Below are positions 62,198 to 64,000 of a stretch of DNA of 64,000 bases, in pieces (within the stretch, counting starts at the first letter, position 1; every line of letters begins with the position of its first letter). The translations under genes were made by a program, and so were the position numbers. Under the pieces are notes generated by a model. The model was not told the DNA's origin. It saw nothing but the letters and a program-made list of their open reading frames with translations, and did no database searches. The DNA comes from Spirodela intermedia (lineage: Eukaryota > Streptophyta > Magnoliopsida > Alismatales > Araceae), in assembly GCA_902729315.2 (NCBI GenBank), contig LR746271.1:3432001-3496000 (forward strand). The letters are read 5' to 3'.

Positions 62198-64000
62198 GTC
62201 TCCCCCTCTTTACATTGCATCTTGTAGGTGGGCCCCCTCTCTTGATCTCTAGGTCCTCCTTTTGACTTGAGAGCATCTGGGGATTCTAATCTATTTAATC
62301 TTCATTCTTGTATATATAGATCCCCATCAACCATCTCGGTAAATTCTGGTAAAAATGAGATATTTCATCCATCCACATCGACAATTCTCTTGCATTAAAT
62401 GTGCCTTCTCACACTAGATGGAGAATCTCAAAGGTTCTCTACTTCAAAGGTGCAGTAGAGACACCCGTGATGCGATCACCTTCAGTTTTCCGCCACAGAG
62501 AATCTTGGAATATAGTGAAGGATCCACCATGTCGTCTATTCCCAAGATATGATGATCCCCCATATTAAGATATGGAAGGTCTGACTTCTTGAATGCTGCG
62601 AAGTCAGCGATCGCCCTGTAATTTAACATCCCATTAACGACCTGTAATTTAGTGCTTAATCAGAGATTCTGTATCACAGAATCGTCTGACATTGGAAATT
62701 TTTACGGCTATCTTTTCTAAAATATTAATCCGACTGTTCTTTTCCATGGTCATGATTGCCAAATTCTAATGGTTTTGGTATGTCATTTGTTCATCTTATC
62801 TACAAGTACATTTCATGATTGGTATCCTTCAAAACACTGAGTCCTCTTGATCCTCATTTCTTGCTGCAGAAGTCAAATTTATTTGAATTCCGTAATTTTT
62901 CAATGTGTAACGTCTCTCTCTCACACACACACTCACTCGCATTTAGCATGCGATTGGTAAGATGGGGTGTTCTTGCATTGACGGGTATTTTACTCGATTC
63001 CAAGTGAATGGGCAGCTGTTTCTTTGACTTTTGGTCTCGGTACCCAATGAGGATGACTTTGCAAGGGGCTTCTTTCTTATTCTTCAAGGACTACCCTCTT
63101 TCTTCCGGTTTGACACATTATCGGGGAACACTAAAGCCTGGGATTTCTAGACGAACAGTCTGACCTAACATTCAAGCGTTTTTTACCTCGTGATATTCTG
63201 TTTGACCTCGAGAATTCCTCGAAAAATCGCAGGAGGTACATGATATGGGGCAAAGGCATGTTCTTGCACCTTCTCCCTTGACCAGGTCTAGAGAATCAGG
63301 CCTCTACTTGCCACGTCGCATCCTCCCTCACCCAACAGAGCTCCTCCCGCGGAGCTTTACCAACTGACAGTCGTCGGGACTTACGTGTCATTGCCTCTTC
63401 CCTCTAATCTTATTGAAAATGTGAATTGGCAGTTGAAATGACCTATTTAACCCGAACGTCTGTTTAGGGACACCTGCTTCATGCCTTCTGTCGTGCGGAG
63501 CGAAAGGGCCGAGATATCCCCTTAATGAGTTGGTCGGCAGGGGTAAAATGGTAACAATATACCCGGGTACTTTTTGTCGGGTGGACCCGCGAGGAAAGCA
63601 TGCCTCTCTATGCTCGAATTTATATGATTTAAATTTAAATGATTCCTCGAATTTATAATAATTAATAAAATAGACAAATGTCATCAATCATGCCGCTTTT
63701 GCACGGATAATAATGTGGCAACAGCGATAATTTATTTTTTTACTATAATCCAATTTATGGAATTAAATAATAATTCAGGAAAATAGCCACTGTTTGCCAC
63801 TTTTCACTTCAACTACCACTTTTTCGCCGTTTATTCCCGCCGGCCATCGCCGCCTCCGGGATTCCCCTGCCACATCACCTCTCACTGAGAGCACAAATGA
63901 CTACACTACCCACAGTGTGGACCTCACCTCCGTCCCTATTGACGGATATTTAATGGCATAAGAGTAATACAAATGTATCTCAGGGTTCTTCTATAAGTGA
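62198..64000. other. Native downstream sequence of the CCX locus, mostly unassigned
   Basis: Sequence resumes with GTCTC, the duplicated target, so this DNA adjoined the CCX 3' end before the insertion. It is more balanced in composition than the transposon DNA. Beyond the exon-like block at 62480-62615 (listed separately) no coding exon was recognised. From 63820 to the end GC and CpG rise ('cgccggccatcgccgcctcc' near 63838), which may mark the promoter of a gene outside the window. The frame at 63388-63687 has no known domain. Confidence 0.4.
62480..62615 (-). other. Exon-like open block of unknown identity
   Basis: On the minus strand an acceptor 'aaattacag' at 62616 and a donor CTGAAG|GTGATC at 62480/62479 bound 136 bp that stay open in one frame. 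The translation begins AIADFAAFKKSDLPYLNMGD and continues with IDDMVDPSLY. The family was not recognised. It could be a relic exon, an exon of a gene whose other exons were not found, or chance. Confidence 0.25.

Noticed and set aside
1-64000. CRISPR arrays, bacterial operons or phage modules
   Set aside because: The repeats seen are LTRs, microsatellites or local tandem copies, and the genes are spliced plant genes.

Overview
This is nuclear DNA from a flowering plant. The genes have GT/AG introns, and the proteins belong to plant families. Most of the window is AT-rich and filled with decayed LTR retrotransposons. Two genes are GC-rich with uninterrupted coding regions, while the rest is about two-thirds AT; that contrast suggests a monocot, but this is inference only. 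There are no operons, CRISPR arrays or phage-like modules.

Three protein-coding genes are well supported. (1) A CID7-type PAM2-CUE-DUF1771-SMR protein lies on the minus strand. Its coding exons run from 18536 down to 14020, and a 5'-UTR exon near 21511-21950 is separated by a 2.96-kb leader intron. The five coding exons join in frame to 562 codons. (2) A DUF1677 zinc-ribbon-like protein (170 aa) is at 30409-30921 on the plus strand, with a 5'-UTR intron and a TATA box. (3) A cation/calcium exchanger of the plant CCX family (660 aa, single exon) is at 51169-53151 on the plus strand. The three genes show no functional link to each other.

The rest is dominated by one Ty3/gypsy (Athila/Tat-like) LTR family. 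Its LTRs start TGATAAGTC and end CACGTCA. I count ten copies or pieces plus one diverged relative. Six are solo or solo-like LTRs (8227-10155, 34456-36166, 40294-42221, 43608-45251, 46057-47712, 59734-61397), and two of these have perfect 5-bp target-site duplications. One structurally complete but pol-less element fills 53215-62197 in minus orientation, flanked by GTCTC on both sides. It carries a tRNA-Asp-type primer binding site, a broken gag and a polypurine tract, and its 5' LTR is split by a nested solo LTR. It inserted 63 bp after the CCX stop codon, so the native CCX downstream sequence resumes at 62198.

Layout: 1-344 LTR tail; 473-918 Copia RNase H remnant; 919-8221 AT-rich with local duplications and a dispersed repeat; 8227-10155 solo LTR; 10161-13635 AT-rich; 13636-21950 CID7-like gene and its duplicated 3' end; 21960-29220 intergenic with a plastid-derived group II intron fragment, a second copy of the dispersed repeat and a long CT microsatellite; 29225-31340 DUF1677 gene; 31340-50860 intergenic with the LTR cluster; 50860-53214 CCX gene; 53215-62197 the LTR element; 62198-64000 native downstream sequence.

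No new functional system was found. The more unusual points are the LTR architecture (terminal stem-loop, tRNA-like box B, paired TGACG motifs), the degenerate SMR signature, and the tandem duplication of the gene's last codons and 3' UTR.
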